Shown: piece after piece, positions 26,317 through 35,442 of the stretch
How positions within the stretch are numbered: position 1 is the first letter of the stretch
Layout: each line of letters begins with the position of its first letter
Assembly: GCA_015259125.1 (NCBI GenBank)
Contig: JABZGR010000018.1
Coordinates: forward strand, 1-41,951
Direction of reading: 5' to 3'
Length of the DNA stretch: 41,951 nt
From: Alloprevotella tannerae
GTDB taxonomy: Bacteria; Bacteroidota; Bacteroidia; Bacteroidales; Bacteroidaceae
Translations under genes and position numbers: made by a program
The notes under the pieces: model-generated
What the model saw: the letters and a program-made list of their open reading frames with translations, nothing else
Told to the model about the DNA's origin: nothing
The model's database searches: none

Positions 26317-27393
26317 ATGCTGAACCCTATACGTATATATATATTATTGTGTCTGTGCTTGTCGACGCTGCGCGGCTTCTCGCAAGTCGTGGTCGAGGCA
26401 AAGCTGGATACAGCCGACATCTTGATCGGTCAGCAAGTGCAATTGCAGGTAAAAGCGACGACCGACAAGCGCACACACATTATTTTTCCTGTTTATGCAC
26501 AGGAGGATCAGATCACGCCCGGCGTGGAAGTGGTCGACAATGGGAAGACGGACACGCTAAAGCAAGACGGCGACGACCGCATTACGCTGATACATCGCTA
26601 TATGGTGACGAGTTTTGACTCAGCGCTTTATTCGTTGCGCCCCTATGTGCTTGTGGGCGGCGATACGATTGCGGCGCGCGATATTGTTGGCCTTAAAGTG
26701 AGTACCGTTTCGGTGGATACAGCCCACGTGGAGCGCTTTGAGGGGCCGGATGGCGTAGTCGAAGGAAGTTTTGTATGGACGTGGCGCTTACTTTTGTTGG
26801 CTTTCTTGCTGCTTCTGCTGGTTGGCGGCGTTTTCATCTGCGTCGTGCGATTGTCAGATAAGCGTCCGGTCACCAAGCGAGTGGTGATTCCGCCGGCCGT
26901 ACCGCCACATCAAGAAGCGATGGCGCGCATTGAGCAACTCAAAACGGCAAGAGCAAATGCCAATGTAGCCAACAAGGATTATTATATGCAGTTGACGGAT
27001 ACGCTACGAGCGTATATCTCCGGCCGCTTTGGGGTTAACGCCCGCGAAATGACCTCGGGAGAAATCATAAACGCCTTGCTACACACAGGAGATGAGACGG
27101 CCTTGCGTGAACTACGCGAGATCTTTGAAACAGCTGACTTGGTAAAGTTCGCAAAATATGAATCTTCGCTCAATGAAACAGATCGCAGTTTGCTGCAAGC
27201 TGTAGATTTTGTCAACACGACAAAACCTGCTACGACGCAAATGCCGAAGCCTGTCGTAAAAATCGTAACGCCGGGCGAGACGCAGCAAAGAAACATACGC
27301 CGGATTTATTGGGGAACGGGCCTTGTCTTGTCGCTATTAAGCCTGAGCTTGGCTGTCTTTTTGATTGTTGAAATTGTAGAAACTTTCTTTTGA
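26317..27393 (+). CDS. BatD-like membrane protein between DUF58 and batA
   Basis: 358 residues. A signal peptide (about 1-22) is followed by a beta-rich periplasmic domain beginning VVVEAKLDTADILIGQQVQL, similar in style to the start of BatD. Then come a membrane helix (about 150-172), a cytoplasmic helical region containing YYMQLTDTLRAYISGRFGVN and MTSGEIINAL, and a last membrane helix (about 335-355). Genes of this layout (DUF4381-like) are normal at this place in Bacteroidetes bat operons. Role in the complex is not known. It ends five bases before batA. Confidence 0.8.
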   Translation: MLNPIRIYILLCLCLSTLRGFSQVVVEAKLDTADILIGQQVQLQVKATTDKRTHIIFPVYAQEDQITPGVEVVDNGKTDTLKQDGDDRITLIHRYMVTSFDSALYSLRPYVLVGGDTIAARDIVGLKVSTVSVDTAHVERFEGPDGVVEGSFVWTWRLLLLAFLLLLLVGGVFICVVRLSDKRPVTKRVVIPPAVPPHQEAMARIEQLKTARANANVANKDYYMQLTDTLRAYISGRFGVNAREMTSGEIINALLHTGDETALRELREIFETADLVKFAKYESSLNETDRSLLQAVDFVNTTKPATTQMPKPVVKIVTPGETQQRNIRRIYWGTGLVLSLLSLSLAVFLIVEIVETFF

Positions 27394-27398
27394 CGCGT

Positions 27399-28403
27399 AT
27401 GACATTTGCCCAGCCCTATTATTTCTTATTGTTCTTGCTGTTGATTCCGCTTATCTTGTGGCATTTTCTGCTGAAAGGGAAGCGCGAATCCACTTTGACC
27501 TTGTCGACAACGTATCCTTATAGGCAGTTGCCACGAACACCACGCACGGCGCTCATTCATTTGCCTTTCTTACTAAGGATCTTGACTTTTGCTTGCATAA
27601 TCTTTGCGCTGGCTCGCCCGCAAACGCACAATGCGTTGAGCAGTAAAGAGACAGAAGGTATCAATATAATGATGGCGATCGACGTCTCAACGAGTATGCT
27701 CACGCCGGACCTTCCGCCCAGTCGTATTGAAACGGCTAAACAGGTGGCTTACGAGTTTATCAATAATCGTCCGGACGACAACATCGGCTTGACTGTCTTC
27801 GGCGGCGAGGCTTACACACAATGCCCCTTAACAACGGACCATTCTGCGCTACTCAATATGTTTAAGCAAGTAAATTGCGACTTGCAGAAGGAAGGAGTCA
27901 TAAGTCCGGGAACGGCTATCGGTATGGGCTTATCGAGTGCCGTGTCTCATTTGGAGCAAAGTAAGTCGAAGAGTAAGGTAATCATTCTTCTGACGGACGG
28001 CGAAAACAACGCCGGCGAAATATCTCCGCTTACAGCGGCTGAAATGGCAAAGCGCTTGGGCATCCGCATCTATACGATTTCTGTAGGAACGGACGCTGCG
28101 GTCAATCAACCCGTAGCAACGCTACCCAACGGTGAGATCTACGAAGCCGCGATTAAGCAGAACACAGACCCGAAAACCTTGGAGGCAATCGCAAACTCAA
28201 CGGGCGGGAAATTCTATCAAGCCCGAAGCAAAGCGAAATTAAGAGATATCTATCAAAACATAGACCGTTTAGAGAAGACAAAGCTGAAGGTGAGCAATTA
28301 TAATCGACACTACGAAGCCTATCAATTGTTTGCTTTAGTTGCGCTCTTTACGTTTGCACTGGAAATATTGTTGCGTCTGACTTGGTTTAGACGTATTCCT
28401 TAG
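27399..28403 (+). CDS. batA: Aerotolerance protein BatA (VWA domain)
   Basis: 334 residues from ATG 27399; an in-frame TTG at 27390 overlaps the previous stop and is less likely. Two N-terminal membrane helices (about 6-24 and 54-72) precede a von Willebrand A domain with MIDAS D-x-S-x-S in MAIDVSTSML, TVFGGEAYTQCPLT and LLTDGENNAGEISP. A final membrane helix lies near 310-328. In Bacteroides fragilis the bat genes were linked to oxygen tolerance. It is followed 23 bp later by batB, its paralogue. Confidence 0.93.
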   Translation: MTFAQPYYFLLFLLLIPLILWHFLLKGKRESTLTLSTTYPYRQLPRTPRTALIHLPFLLRILTFACIIFALARPQTHNALSSKETEGINIMMAIDVSTSMLTPDLPPSRIETAKQVAYEFINNRPDDNIGLTVFGGEAYTQCPLTTDHSALLNMFKQVNCDLQKEGVISPGTAIGMGLSSAVSHLEQSKSKSKVIILLTDGENNAGEISPLTAAEMAKRLGIRIYTISVGTDAAVNQPVATLPNGEIYEAAIKQNTDPKTLEAIANSTGGKFYQARSKAKLRDIYQNIDRLEKTKLKVSNYNRHYEAYQLFALVALFTFALEILLRLTWFRRIP

Positions 28404-28426
28404 CTTTAACCCACGACGCGAAATTT

Positions 28427-29446
28427 ATGTTCAGATTTGCTGATCCGGAATACTTATATTTGTTGCTGCTAATTCCTTTTTTGATCGGGATTTACCTACT
28501 TACGGCCCTTCGAAACAAGCGGCGCTTGCGCAAGTTCGGAGATCCGCGACTGCTGATTGCATTGGTGCCGGCTTATTCCCGCCGCAAACCTTTGGTAAAG
28601 TTTGTTTTGCTTTTGTCGGCTTTGATTACATTGATCGTACTCTTAGCCCGGCCGCAAAATGGTCTAACTACAACGAGCGAAAACAAAAAAGGAATCGAGG
28701 TAGCTGTGATGCTGGACGTTTCCAACTCAATGCTGGCGCAGGATGTCAGCCCCAATCGCTTGGAGCGTGCGAAGCTGCTCGTCTCTACGCTTATTGACCG
28801 TATGCAAAACGACAAGATAGCGTTAGGCGTCTTTGCCGGCGAGGCCTATCCTCAATTACCCATCACGGGAGATTACGGCGCGGCCAAACTATTTCTGAAT
28901 TCGATTACGCCGGGAATGGTAACATTGCAGGGAACGAACCTTGCGGCGGCCATTAATTTAGCTGATAAAAGTTTTACGGACAAGAAACGCGTAGGCAAGG
29001 CCATTATTATCATCACCGATGGGGAAGACCACCAAGGCGGAGCTGAGGAAGCGGCGGCCGTAGCAGCCAAAGAGGGCCGAAAAGTGTACATCTTGGGCAT
29101 CGGAAACCCCGGTGGCGCACAAATACCTTTGGGAAATGACTACTTAAAAGACAACAATGGGCAAGTTGTAGTAACGAAATTAAACGAGCAAATGTGTCGC
29201 GAAGTAGCCAAAGCCGGCGATGGACTTTACTTGCACGTAGATAATTCGAACGCGGCCCAAGAGCAGTTGCAAGCCGCTTTGGGGCAACTGCAACAAGCTT
29301 CAGAGCATACCGACTACACAAGCTACAACGAGCAATTTCAAGCCATTGCGCTGATCCTTTTACTTTTGTTGTTCATCGAAAGTTTTGTCTGCGAAACGAA
29401 AAACCCTTGGGTACAACGCTGGCATCTTTTTAATCGAAAGCAATGA
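28427..29446 (+). CDS. batB: Aerotolerance protein BatB (VWA domain)
   Basis: 339 residues with the same plan as BatA: a membrane helix at about 11-28, a second at about 60-77, a VWA domain (MLDVSNSML MIDAS; GVFAGEAYPQLPIT; IITDGEDHQGGAEEA) and a C-terminal helix (about 307-322). It is a tandem duplicate of batA. Its stop overlaps the batC start by 4 bp (ATGA), indicating translational coupling. Confidence 0.93.
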   Translation: MFRFADPEYLYLLLLIPFLIGIYLLTALRNKRRLRKFGDPRLLIALVPAYSRRKPLVKFVLLLSALITLIVLLARPQNGLTTTSENKKGIEVAVMLDVSNSMLAQDVSPNRLERAKLLVSTLIDRMQNDKIALGVFAGEAYPQLPITGDYGAAKLFLNSITPGMVTLQGTNLAAAINLADKSFTDKKRVGKAIIIITDGEDHQGGAEEAAAVAAKEGRKVYILGIGNPGGAQIPLGNDYLKDNNGQVVVTKLNEQMCREVAKAGDGLYLHVDNSNAAQEQLQAALGQLQQASEHTDYTSYNEQFQAIALILLLLLFIESFVCETKNPWVQRWHLFNRKQ

Positions 29447-30123
29447 AGCATTTGATACTACTCTTTCTCTCCATTAGTTTATCGGCTGCCGCACAAACGG
29501 CCGACTGGAAACTAATGCACCGCGGAAACAGGGCCTTTGAGGCAAAACAATATGATAAGGCGGAACAACTGTATCTGCAAGCCATCAAGCAAAATCCTAA
29601 CAATACCCGCGCCCATTTTAATTTAGGCGACACTTATCTAGCCAAGAGAGACGGCAAAGCTGCGATCAAACAATTTCAAGCCGTTGCTCAAGCAGAGAAG
29701 AACAAGCAACTAAAAGCTATGGCCTATCATAATATGGGTGTGATCAATCAAGCGGCGGCTTTGGAAGCAAACGGTGCGCAAAAGCAGCAGTATTTGCAGG
29801 AAGCGATTGAGCATTACAAAGCCTCCTTGCGCAACAATCCGCAAAGCGATCGGACGCGCTATAATTTGGCGCTTTGTCAGCACCAACTGAAGCATGACAA
29901 AAATCAGCAACAGCAGCGTCCGCAGCAACAACCCCGCCAGCAGCCTCGTCAACAACAAAATAAGCAACAGCAACAATCGCCCCAACAGCAAAAAAACAAC
30001 GCTTCGCAGTCCGAGCAGGAGGTACAACAACTCCTAAACCTCGCGCGTCAAGCCGAGCAGCAAGCGCGGCAGAAGGTAAACAAGTCGCAAGCGCAACCAC
30101 GCAAATTGGAAAAGAATTGGTGA
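29443..30123 (+). CDS. batC: Aerotolerance protein BatC (TPR, Gln-rich tail)
   Basis: 226 residues. Signal peptide MKHLILLFLSISLSAAAQ, then TPR repeats (about 22-140, for example KAEQLYLQAIKQNPNNTRAH and YKASLRNNPQSDRTRYNLAL), then a low-complexity Gln/Pro/Arg-rich tract (about 145-190) and a charged end. It is periplasmic. The Q-rich tract is coded by imperfect CAG/CAA/CCG repeats and may vary in length between strains. The start overlaps batB by 4 bp, and batD follows 4 bp after the stop. Confidence 0.9.
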   Translation: MKHLILLFLSISLSAAAQTADWKLMHRGNRAFEAKQYDKAEQLYLQAIKQNPNNTRAHFNLGDTYLAKRDGKAAIKQFQAVAQAEKNKQLKAMAYHNMGVINQAAALEANGAQKQQYLQEAIEHYKASLRNNPQSDRTRYNLALCQHQLKHDKNQQQQRPQQQPRQQPRQQQNKQQQQSPQQQKNNASQSEQEVQQLLNLARQAEQQARQKVNKSQAQPRKLEKNW

Positions 30124-30127
30124 TCCT

Positions 30128-32752
30128 ATGAAACAAGATAAGACCAACGGAAGTACACATTATATATATACTACATTCTTCCTCCTGCTTCTACTCTTTG
30201 GACTACAGCCTACGGCGCAGGCCCAACAACTAAGCGTAGAAGCCCCCTCAACAGCCGATATCAACGGCTATTTCCACTTAAAATATAAAGTAGCGACCAC
30301 ATCCGCATCCGGTTTTCAAGCGCCGGCGTTGTCCGATTTTATCATTCTGTCCGGCCCGAACGTGGCGCAGAGTTCCAACTACAAGATGATCAATGGCCGC
30401 ACGACCAATAACGAATCAACAACTTATACTTTTATCCTACAACCCCGCCGCAAAGGCACTTTAACGATAGGATCAGCATCAGTACAAGTAGGCGGAAAAA
30501 CGCTTCACTCCCGCTCCGTGACCATTAACGTAACGGGTACGCCCGGAAAGTCGCAAACCGCCAACGCCGCAAGCAATAGCAGCGCTTCCTCCGCACAAGT
30601 TACGGCTGACGGACCTATAAATAGTCGAGACCTTTTTATTACTGTGACGCCCAGCCGTCGCCGCGTTTTTCGACAAGAAGCCATTTTGCTCACCTATCGC
30701 GTGCATAGCGCTGTCGGCATAAGCCTGCAAAATGTCATGATGAGCAGTAAGCCCGATTTCAAGGGCTGGGTTTCACAGGAAATACCCCACTCTACCGTAC
30801 AAACAAGTCTGGAGCGCATCAACGGAAAGTCGTATCGCACGGGCATCATTCTGCAATACCTTATCTTCCCGCAACAAGAAGGCAAGCTCACCATCCCCGG
30901 TATCAATTTCACATGCACGGTTGTTCGCCGCTCGGTCGATTTTTCCGACCCCATTGAGGCCTTCTTCAATGGCGGAGGTGAGGTCGGCGTACAGGTACAA
31001 CGCGCCTCAGCGCCCACAACCGTCACGGTTGATCCGCTCCCACAGCCGCAGCCGGCGGCATTCTCCGGCGCCGTAGGGCGCTTCTCCATATCCGGCCAAT
31101 TACTCACAAAAGATTTGAGTACCAATGATATAGCTACGTATCGCGTAGTCATAAAAGGCAATGGCAACCTCAAACTTATCACGCCGCCAAGTGTTGTTTT
31201 CCCGAAAGACTTCGACACTTTCACCCCGAAAACAACGCAAGAAGTAAAGGTAGGTGTTGACGGCACTTCCGGCCAAGTCGTGTTTGATTATACTTTTGTC
31301 CCACACAATGTTGGAAAGTACACTTTACCGGCCGTACAATTCGTATATTTCAACCCATCAAGCGGCAAATATGAAACCTTGCAAACGGCCATGAAGCATC
31401 TAATGATAGGTAAAGGCCGCCATTCGTCCGCAGATGTGCAGCGGGAGTTGGCTCTGCGCAATAGCGACATTCATCCTTTGCTCCCGGCCGAGCCGACTTT
31501 TGATGCCGCACATCCTTTCTGGTGGGGTTCGTGGACGTATTTCGGCGCCTATTTCTTACTATTACTCGCCGCCGGTGGCGCATATATTCTCATTCGGCGC
31601 AAAGTGGCGCGCGATGCCGACGAAGTGGGCCTCCGCCAATCTAAGGCCGGCAAAGCGGCCAAGCGGCAACTGAAGCAGGCCTACCAACTTTTAGCACAAC
31701 AACAAGAGAAGCCGTTCTACGAAGCGCTGAATAATGCGCTGCAAACTTACTTGGCGGCAAAATTCAAGATCTCTACGGTCGATTTATCGCTCGATGTCGT
31801 AAAAGCAGCATTGGCAGCCCACCATATTGCACCGGATACGATTCAAGCCGTAGCAGATGTATGGTCCGCTTGTGAGTATGCACGCTTCGCTCCGGCTGCA
31901 AACGATATGCAAAAGAACGAATTATACCGGCAAGTGGCGCAGATCATTGATCGCGTAGAAGCAGCCTTCCAATCAGGAGGTCGTAAAGGCAAGTTGCCGC
32001 CACTCCCCCTACTTCTACTCCTGTTGACCTTGATGGGCGCACTGCACAGTTTATCATTGTCGGCTGCCCCCTCAACCAAAGCAGAAGGCGAAACCCTCTA
32101 CGCCAAGCAGGATTACATTGGTGCAGTTGCCGCTTTCGAGCGCACAGCCAAGACCAACCCGTCAGCAGCATCTTATTACAATTTAGGCAACGCCTATTAC
32201 CGCACAAAGAATCTGCCGCAGGCCATTCTTTATTACGAACGTGCGCTACGCCTGTCACCTACCAATGCAGATATTCGCCACAATTTAGCCGTAGCTCGCG
32301 CCCATCTGCCGGCGCACAACAATATGCAGTCAGAGATGTTCCTCATCTCTTGGGCGAAGGCGCTGATGCGATTCTTCACGGCCGACGCTTGGGCACGTAT
32401 CAGTCTGTTTATGTTCATCTTGGCCTTACTGGGCGGTTTGCTCTTCCGCTTCTCGAGCCGCGTCATCGGGCGAAAGATTGGTTTCACTACGCTTCTTGTA
32501 GGCCTCCTGCTTACTATCTGCTGCAATGTCTTTGCTTGGCGGGCCACGCGCGCCTACTTCGATGAGCAGAAAGCCGTAGTAATGCGCCCCACGACCGTAT
32601 TTATCAGTCCGGATGGTGCTTCTAAGCAAGCCGGACAACTGAACGAGGGCACAACCGTGACCATTACGGATAAGACAACGCAATGGTGGCGCGTCCGCTT
32701 ACCCGATGGGCGCGAAGTATGGGCTCAATCGGCCACGATGGAGCAAGTATAA
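30128..32752 (+). CDS. batD: BatD-BatE fusion protein
   Basis: 874 residues in one frame. Part 1 (about 1-616) is BatD: signal peptide, a beta-rich periplasmic region with repeated Ig-like segments (TPSRRRVFRQEAILLTYRVH; FDYTFVPHNVGKYTLPAVQF), a membrane helix near 470-490 and a cytoplasmic helical domain. Part 2 (about 617-874) is BatE: a hydrophobic stretch that would be its signal peptide (PLLLLLLTLMGALHSL), TPRs (ASYYNLGNAYYRTKNLPQAI), two membrane helices (about 745-795) and an SH3-like end (WWRVRLPDGREVWAQS). In Bacteroides fragilis batD and batE are separate genes. No stop separates them here; an internal ATG (about 32033) could still give free BatE. Confidence 0.9.
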   Translation: MKQDKTNGSTHYIYTTFFLLLLLFGLQPTAQAQQLSVEAPSTADINGYFHLKYKVATTSASGFQAPALSDFIILSGPNVAQSSNYKMINGRTTNNESTTYTFILQPRRKGTLTIGSASVQVGGKTLHSRSVTINVTGTPGKSQTANAASNSSASSAQVTADGPINSRDLFITVTPSRRRVFRQEAILLTYRVHSAVGISLQNVMMSSKPDFKGWVSQEIPHSTVQTSLERINGKSYRTGIILQYLIFPQQEGKLTIPGINFTCTVVRRSVDFSDPIEAFFNGGGEVGVQVQRASAPTTVTVDPLPQPQPAAFSGAVGRFSISGQLLTKDLSTNDIATYRVVIKGNGNLKLITPPSVVFPKDFDTFTPKTTQEVKVGVDGTSGQVVFDYTFVPHNVGKYTLPAVQFVYFNPSSGKYETLQTAMKHLMIGKGRHSSADVQRELALRNSDIHPLLPAEPTFDAAHPFWWGSWTYFGAYFLLLLAAGGAYILIRRKVARDADEVGLRQSKAGKAAKRQLKQAYQLLAQQQEKPFYEALNNALQTYLAAKFKISTVDLSLDVVKAALAAHHIAPDTIQAVADVWSACEYARFAPAANDMQKNELYRQVAQIIDRVEAAFQSGGRKGKLPPLPLLLLLLTLMGALHSLSLSAAPSTKAEGETLYAKQDYIGAVAAFERTAKTNPSAASYYNLGNAYYRTKNLPQAILYYERALRLSPTNADIRHNLAVARAHLPAHNNMQSEMFLISWAKALMRFFTADAWARISLFMFILALLGGLLFRFSSRVIGRKIGFTTLLVGLLLTICCNVFAWRATRAYFDEQKAVVMRPTTVFISPDGASKQAGQLNEGTTVTITDKTTQWWRVRLPDGREVWAQSATMEQV

Positions 32753-32781
32753 TCAGCAAACAAACAAAAAACAAACACCTC

Positions 32782-33405
32782 ATGATCATAGGTATAGCCG
32801 GCGGAACCGGATCCGGAAAATCGACCGTCGTAAGAAAAATCATCGCACAGCTCCCCGCGGAGCAGGTATCCGTATTGCCGCAAGATTCATATTATAAGCG
32901 GGCCCCCAAGGGCTACTCTATCGAAGACTTGCGCAAGATGAATTATGACCACCCCGATGCTTTTGATTGGGAACTCTTAGAAGAGCACGTGCGCGAACTG
33001 CGTGCGGAGCGCGCCATACGTCAACCGGTCTATTCGGTGCTCACTTGCGACCGCTGCGAAGAAACTATTTTGGTAAAACCTTCGAAGGTGATCATCATAG
33101 AAGGTATTATGGCTTTATATCGTAAGGAATTAAGAGATATGATGGACCTGCGAATCTACGTCGACGCTGATCCTGATGAACGCTTGATCCGCGTAATCAA
33201 TCGCGATGTCGTAGAACGCGGCCGCACAGCTTCGATCGTGATGGAGCGCTACTTGCACACATTAAAGCCGATGCACCGCGAATTTATCGAACCGACCAAG
33301 GAATATGCCGACATCATCATACCGCAAGGCGGCGAGAACGAGAAAGCCATCGGCATACTCCGTTCTTATCTGGACCAAGTATTGTGTGGTCGCCCTACGG
33401 AATAA
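32782..33405 (+). CDS. udk: Uridine kinase
   Basis: 207 residues from ATG 32782 (MIIGIAGGTGSGKSTVV). Frames starting further upstream run into batD and are not used. It phosphorylates uridine and cytidine in pyrimidine salvage. Seen: Walker A GGTGSGKST; the substrate region QDSYYK and NYDHPDAFDW; the IIEGIMALY segment; and DADPDERLIRVINRDVVERGR. It is 29 bp after the batD-batE stop and precedes a strong terminator, so it is probably the last gene of the bat operon transcript, although unrelated in function. Confidence 0.96.
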   Translation: MIIGIAGGTGSGKSTVVRKIIAQLPAEQVSVLPQDSYYKRAPKGYSIEDLRKMNYDHPDAFDWELLEEHVRELRAERAIRQPVYSVLTCDRCEETILVKPSKVIIIEGIMALYRKELRDMMDLRIYVDADPDERLIRVINRDVVERGRTASIVMERYLHTLKPMHREFIEPTKEYADIIIPQGGENEKAIGILRSYLDQVLCGRPTE

Positions 33406-33450
33406 GAATCGTTAGGCAAAGGGGTTGATTTCCTTTGCTGCGTATAGATA

Positions 33451-33497
33451 CAAGAGAGACGGCTTGTCGCAATGACGAGTCGTCTCTCTTGTTCTTT
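33451..33497 (+). terminator. Terminator of the bat-udk operon
   Basis: An 18-bp stem with two G-U pairs: CAAGAGAGACG (33451-33461) and CGTCTCTCTTG (33481-33491) form the base, a further seven pairs close a 5-nt loop, and TTCTTTT follows. The longest and strongest terminator in the window. Confidence 0.9.
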
Positions 33498-33628
33498 TGA
33501 ATCATTAGGTCTAAAAAGTAAGGCTGCGAAGCAAGCCACAGAAAGGACGCCTTAGAACAGAACGCTAAAAATCAACACTTTATAAGTCTCACAACAAAGA
33601 ACGCGATCGACAACAACCCACATCTTCC

Positions 33629-33716
33629 TTGTACGCTCGTGAGCGTACACCTTTTTCATCGTGAGCGTAAGCCTTTGCGCTCACGAGTGCAAACCTTTGT
33701 TGTCGTGATAAAAAAC
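33629..33716. repeat. 22-bp minisatellite array, family A, locus 4 (exactly 4 units)
   Basis: Units start at 33629, 33651, 33673 and 33695. Cores at positions 9-14 read TCGTGA, TCGTGA, TCACGA and TCGTGA. The first unit contains the same palindrome GTACGCTCGTGAGCGTAC that ends locus 1. It lies between convergent udk and the GNAT gene. Confidence 0.92.
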
Positions 33717-33742
33717 GAACCTGTGGCGTACTGCGGCGCTGA

Positions 33743-34258
33743 TTAGCCGAGTTGGTAAGCGATGCGCTGCGATTGGTCCTCCAGATAGATGATGCCGCAG
33801 CGCTGAAAACCATTCTGCACCAATAATTGTTGCATCTTCAGGTTATCCTTATGCGTATCGGCACGAACGACGGCCGACTTGCTGCGGGCGAAACTAAGAC
33901 AGGCGCGAAAAATGCCCCCTACTCGCCCATCAGAAGCAAGCCGATGAATCGTCACATAAGGCAAGTCGTTGGGCCACTCCCCATCATACAGGCGTTGATA
34001 CGTGGGTTCGATGCCGCAAAGCAGGCAAAAAGCGCCGACTATTTGCCCATCTTCGGTCGTACAAACAAAGCTGCGTTGCGCGCGAATGTCAGTTAAAAGG
34101 AGTTCGTCCGATGGATAGCCGTTGACCCATTGATGCACGTTTCCCCGACTACGCATCAAGCGGCGCGCAGCGGCATAAATGGCCGACATGGCAGGAAGAT
34201 CATCAGGCAAGGCCGGACGAACGAGGAGGCCCGGAGCGGCTTGAGGAGCATGTGGCAT
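33743..34258 (-). CDS. GNAT-family N-acetyltransferase
   Basis: 171 residues. The N-terminal beta-alpha part (LLVRPALPDDLPAMSAIYAAARRLM) and VGAFCLL, followed by YVTIHRLASDGRVGGIFRAC, place it in the GNAT fold; the segment after the third strand corresponds to the acetyl-CoA loop. The usual R/Q-x-x-G-x-G/A signature appears as SDGRVGG. C-terminal NLKMQQLLVQNGFQRCGIIY is the typical last helix and strand. Substrate unknown. It is monocistronic, convergent with udk. Confidence 0.85.
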   Translation of the reverse strand: MPHAPQAAPGLLVRPALPDDLPAMSAIYAAARRLMRSRGNVHQWVNGYPSDELLLTDIRAQRSFVCTTEDGQIVGAFCLLCGIEPTYQRLYDGEWPNDLPYVTIHRLASDGRVGGIFRACLSFARSKSAVVRADTHKDNLKMQQLLVQNGFQRCGIIYLEDQSQRIAYQLG

Positions 34259-34443
34259 AGCTAAAGATTAAAAATAAGCATCGGCAGACTGCGCTCGTCG
34301 ATCTTGGGCGGTGCGTGCTGCGGCCTTCGACGGACAAAATACTGACTGAGACCGCCACAAACACTACCGAGTGAGGGGCTGCTGAGCTTCACGGGAGTGG
34401 TGCAGCCCCCTACGCAAGTGCAAATCGCTCCGACGACAATAAT
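34259..34443. other. Intergenic region downstream of pfkA
   Basis: No gene seen. GGGGCTGC (34375-34382) and GCAGCCCC (34402-34409) form an 8-bp hairpin that could end the pfkA transcript, but no T-run follows on either strand. Confidence 0.4.
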
Positions 34444-35421
34444 CTAAATGGAAAGTTCGTTGAGCACCTTGATTAGGTTTCTATCGATTGGTTTCTTCTT
34501 AGAAACGGCATCGATGAAGGGGACGTAAACGACTTCGTTGTTGCGTACGCCCACCATGATGTTGCGCTGGCCTTGAACGATGGCTTGAATAGCTCCGACA
34601 CCGGTCACGCTGGCCAAGATTCGGTCGTGAGCCGACGGCGTTCCGCCGCGCTGCAAGTGGCCCAAGATGGAGACGCGCACATCGTATTCGGGATATTCCT
34701 TTTTCACGCGGTCGGCATAATACATCGCGCCGCACTTGGGGCTTTCGCTGACAATTACGATACAGCTCTTTTTGCTCTTGCGAATGCCGCGTTGCATAAA
34801 TTCGATCAACTGGTCGCTATCGGTAGAGTCTTCCGGAATAATCGCAGCCTCAGCACCGGCCGCAATCGCACTGTTTTGTGCTAAAAATCCGGCATCTCGA
34901 CCCATTACTTCCACAAAGAAGATGCGCTCATGACTGGTTGCTGTGTCGCGAATCTTGTCTACACACTCTTTGATCGTGTTCAACGTGGTGTCGTAGCCAA
35001 TGGTGCTGTCCGTGCCATAAAGGTCATTGTCGATCGTTCCGGGCAATCCAATACAAGGGAAGTCGTATTCTTCAGCCAATTCCAAGGCGCCGCTCAGCGA
35101 ACCGTTTCCGCCGATAACAACGAGTGCATCGATATTTTCGCGTTGCAAGGTTTCGTAGGCCTTTCCGCGACCTTCAGGTGTCGTAAAAGCCTGGCAGCGA
35201 GCTGTGCGCAAGATCGTGCCGCCACGTTGTATGATGTTGCTGACATTTTCTGTGGTAAACGGCGCAATATCGCCATTGATCAGTCCGTCATAACCACGAT
35301 AAATGCCTTTGATCTTAAAACCATTTACAATGCCACTGCGCGTCACGGCGCGGATAGCAGCATTCATTCCGGGTGCATCGCCGCCTGAAGTCAAAACCCC
35401 GATACATCGTATTTTCCCCAT
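34444..35421 (-). CDS. pfkA: 6-phosphofructokinase
   Basis: 325 residues. It phosphorylates fructose 6-phosphate in glycolysis. Seen: LTSGGDAPGMNAAIRAV; the GGTILRTARC segment; PGTIDNDLYGTD with the catalytic Asp; EVMGRDAGFLA; and LGHLQRGGTPSAHDR. The nucleotide loop reads VVIGGNGSLSGA: the glycine that marks ATP- rather than PPi-use is kept, but the Mg-binding Asp of the E. coli enzyme (GGDGS) is Asn. It lies 21 bp after the antiporter gene on the same strand and is probably cotranscribed with it. Confidence 0.95.
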   Translation of the reverse strand: MGKIRCIGVLTSGGDAPGMNAAIRAVTRSGIVNGFKIKGIYRGYDGLINGDIAPFTTENVSNIIQRGGTILRTARCQAFTTPEGRGKAYETLQRENIDALVVIGGNGSLSGALELAEEYDFPCIGLPGTIDNDLYGTDSTIGYDTTLNTIKECVDKIRDTATSHERIFFVEVMGRDAGFLAQNSAIAAGAEAAIIPEDSTDSDQLIEFMQRGIRKSKKSCIVIVSESPKCGAMYYADRVKKEYPEYDVRVSILGHLQRGGTPSAHDRILASVTGVGAIQAIVQGQRNIMVGVRNNEVVYVPFIDAVSKKKPIDRNLIKVLNELSI

Positions 35422-35442
35422 ATTGTTCTTGTCTAATTTGGT

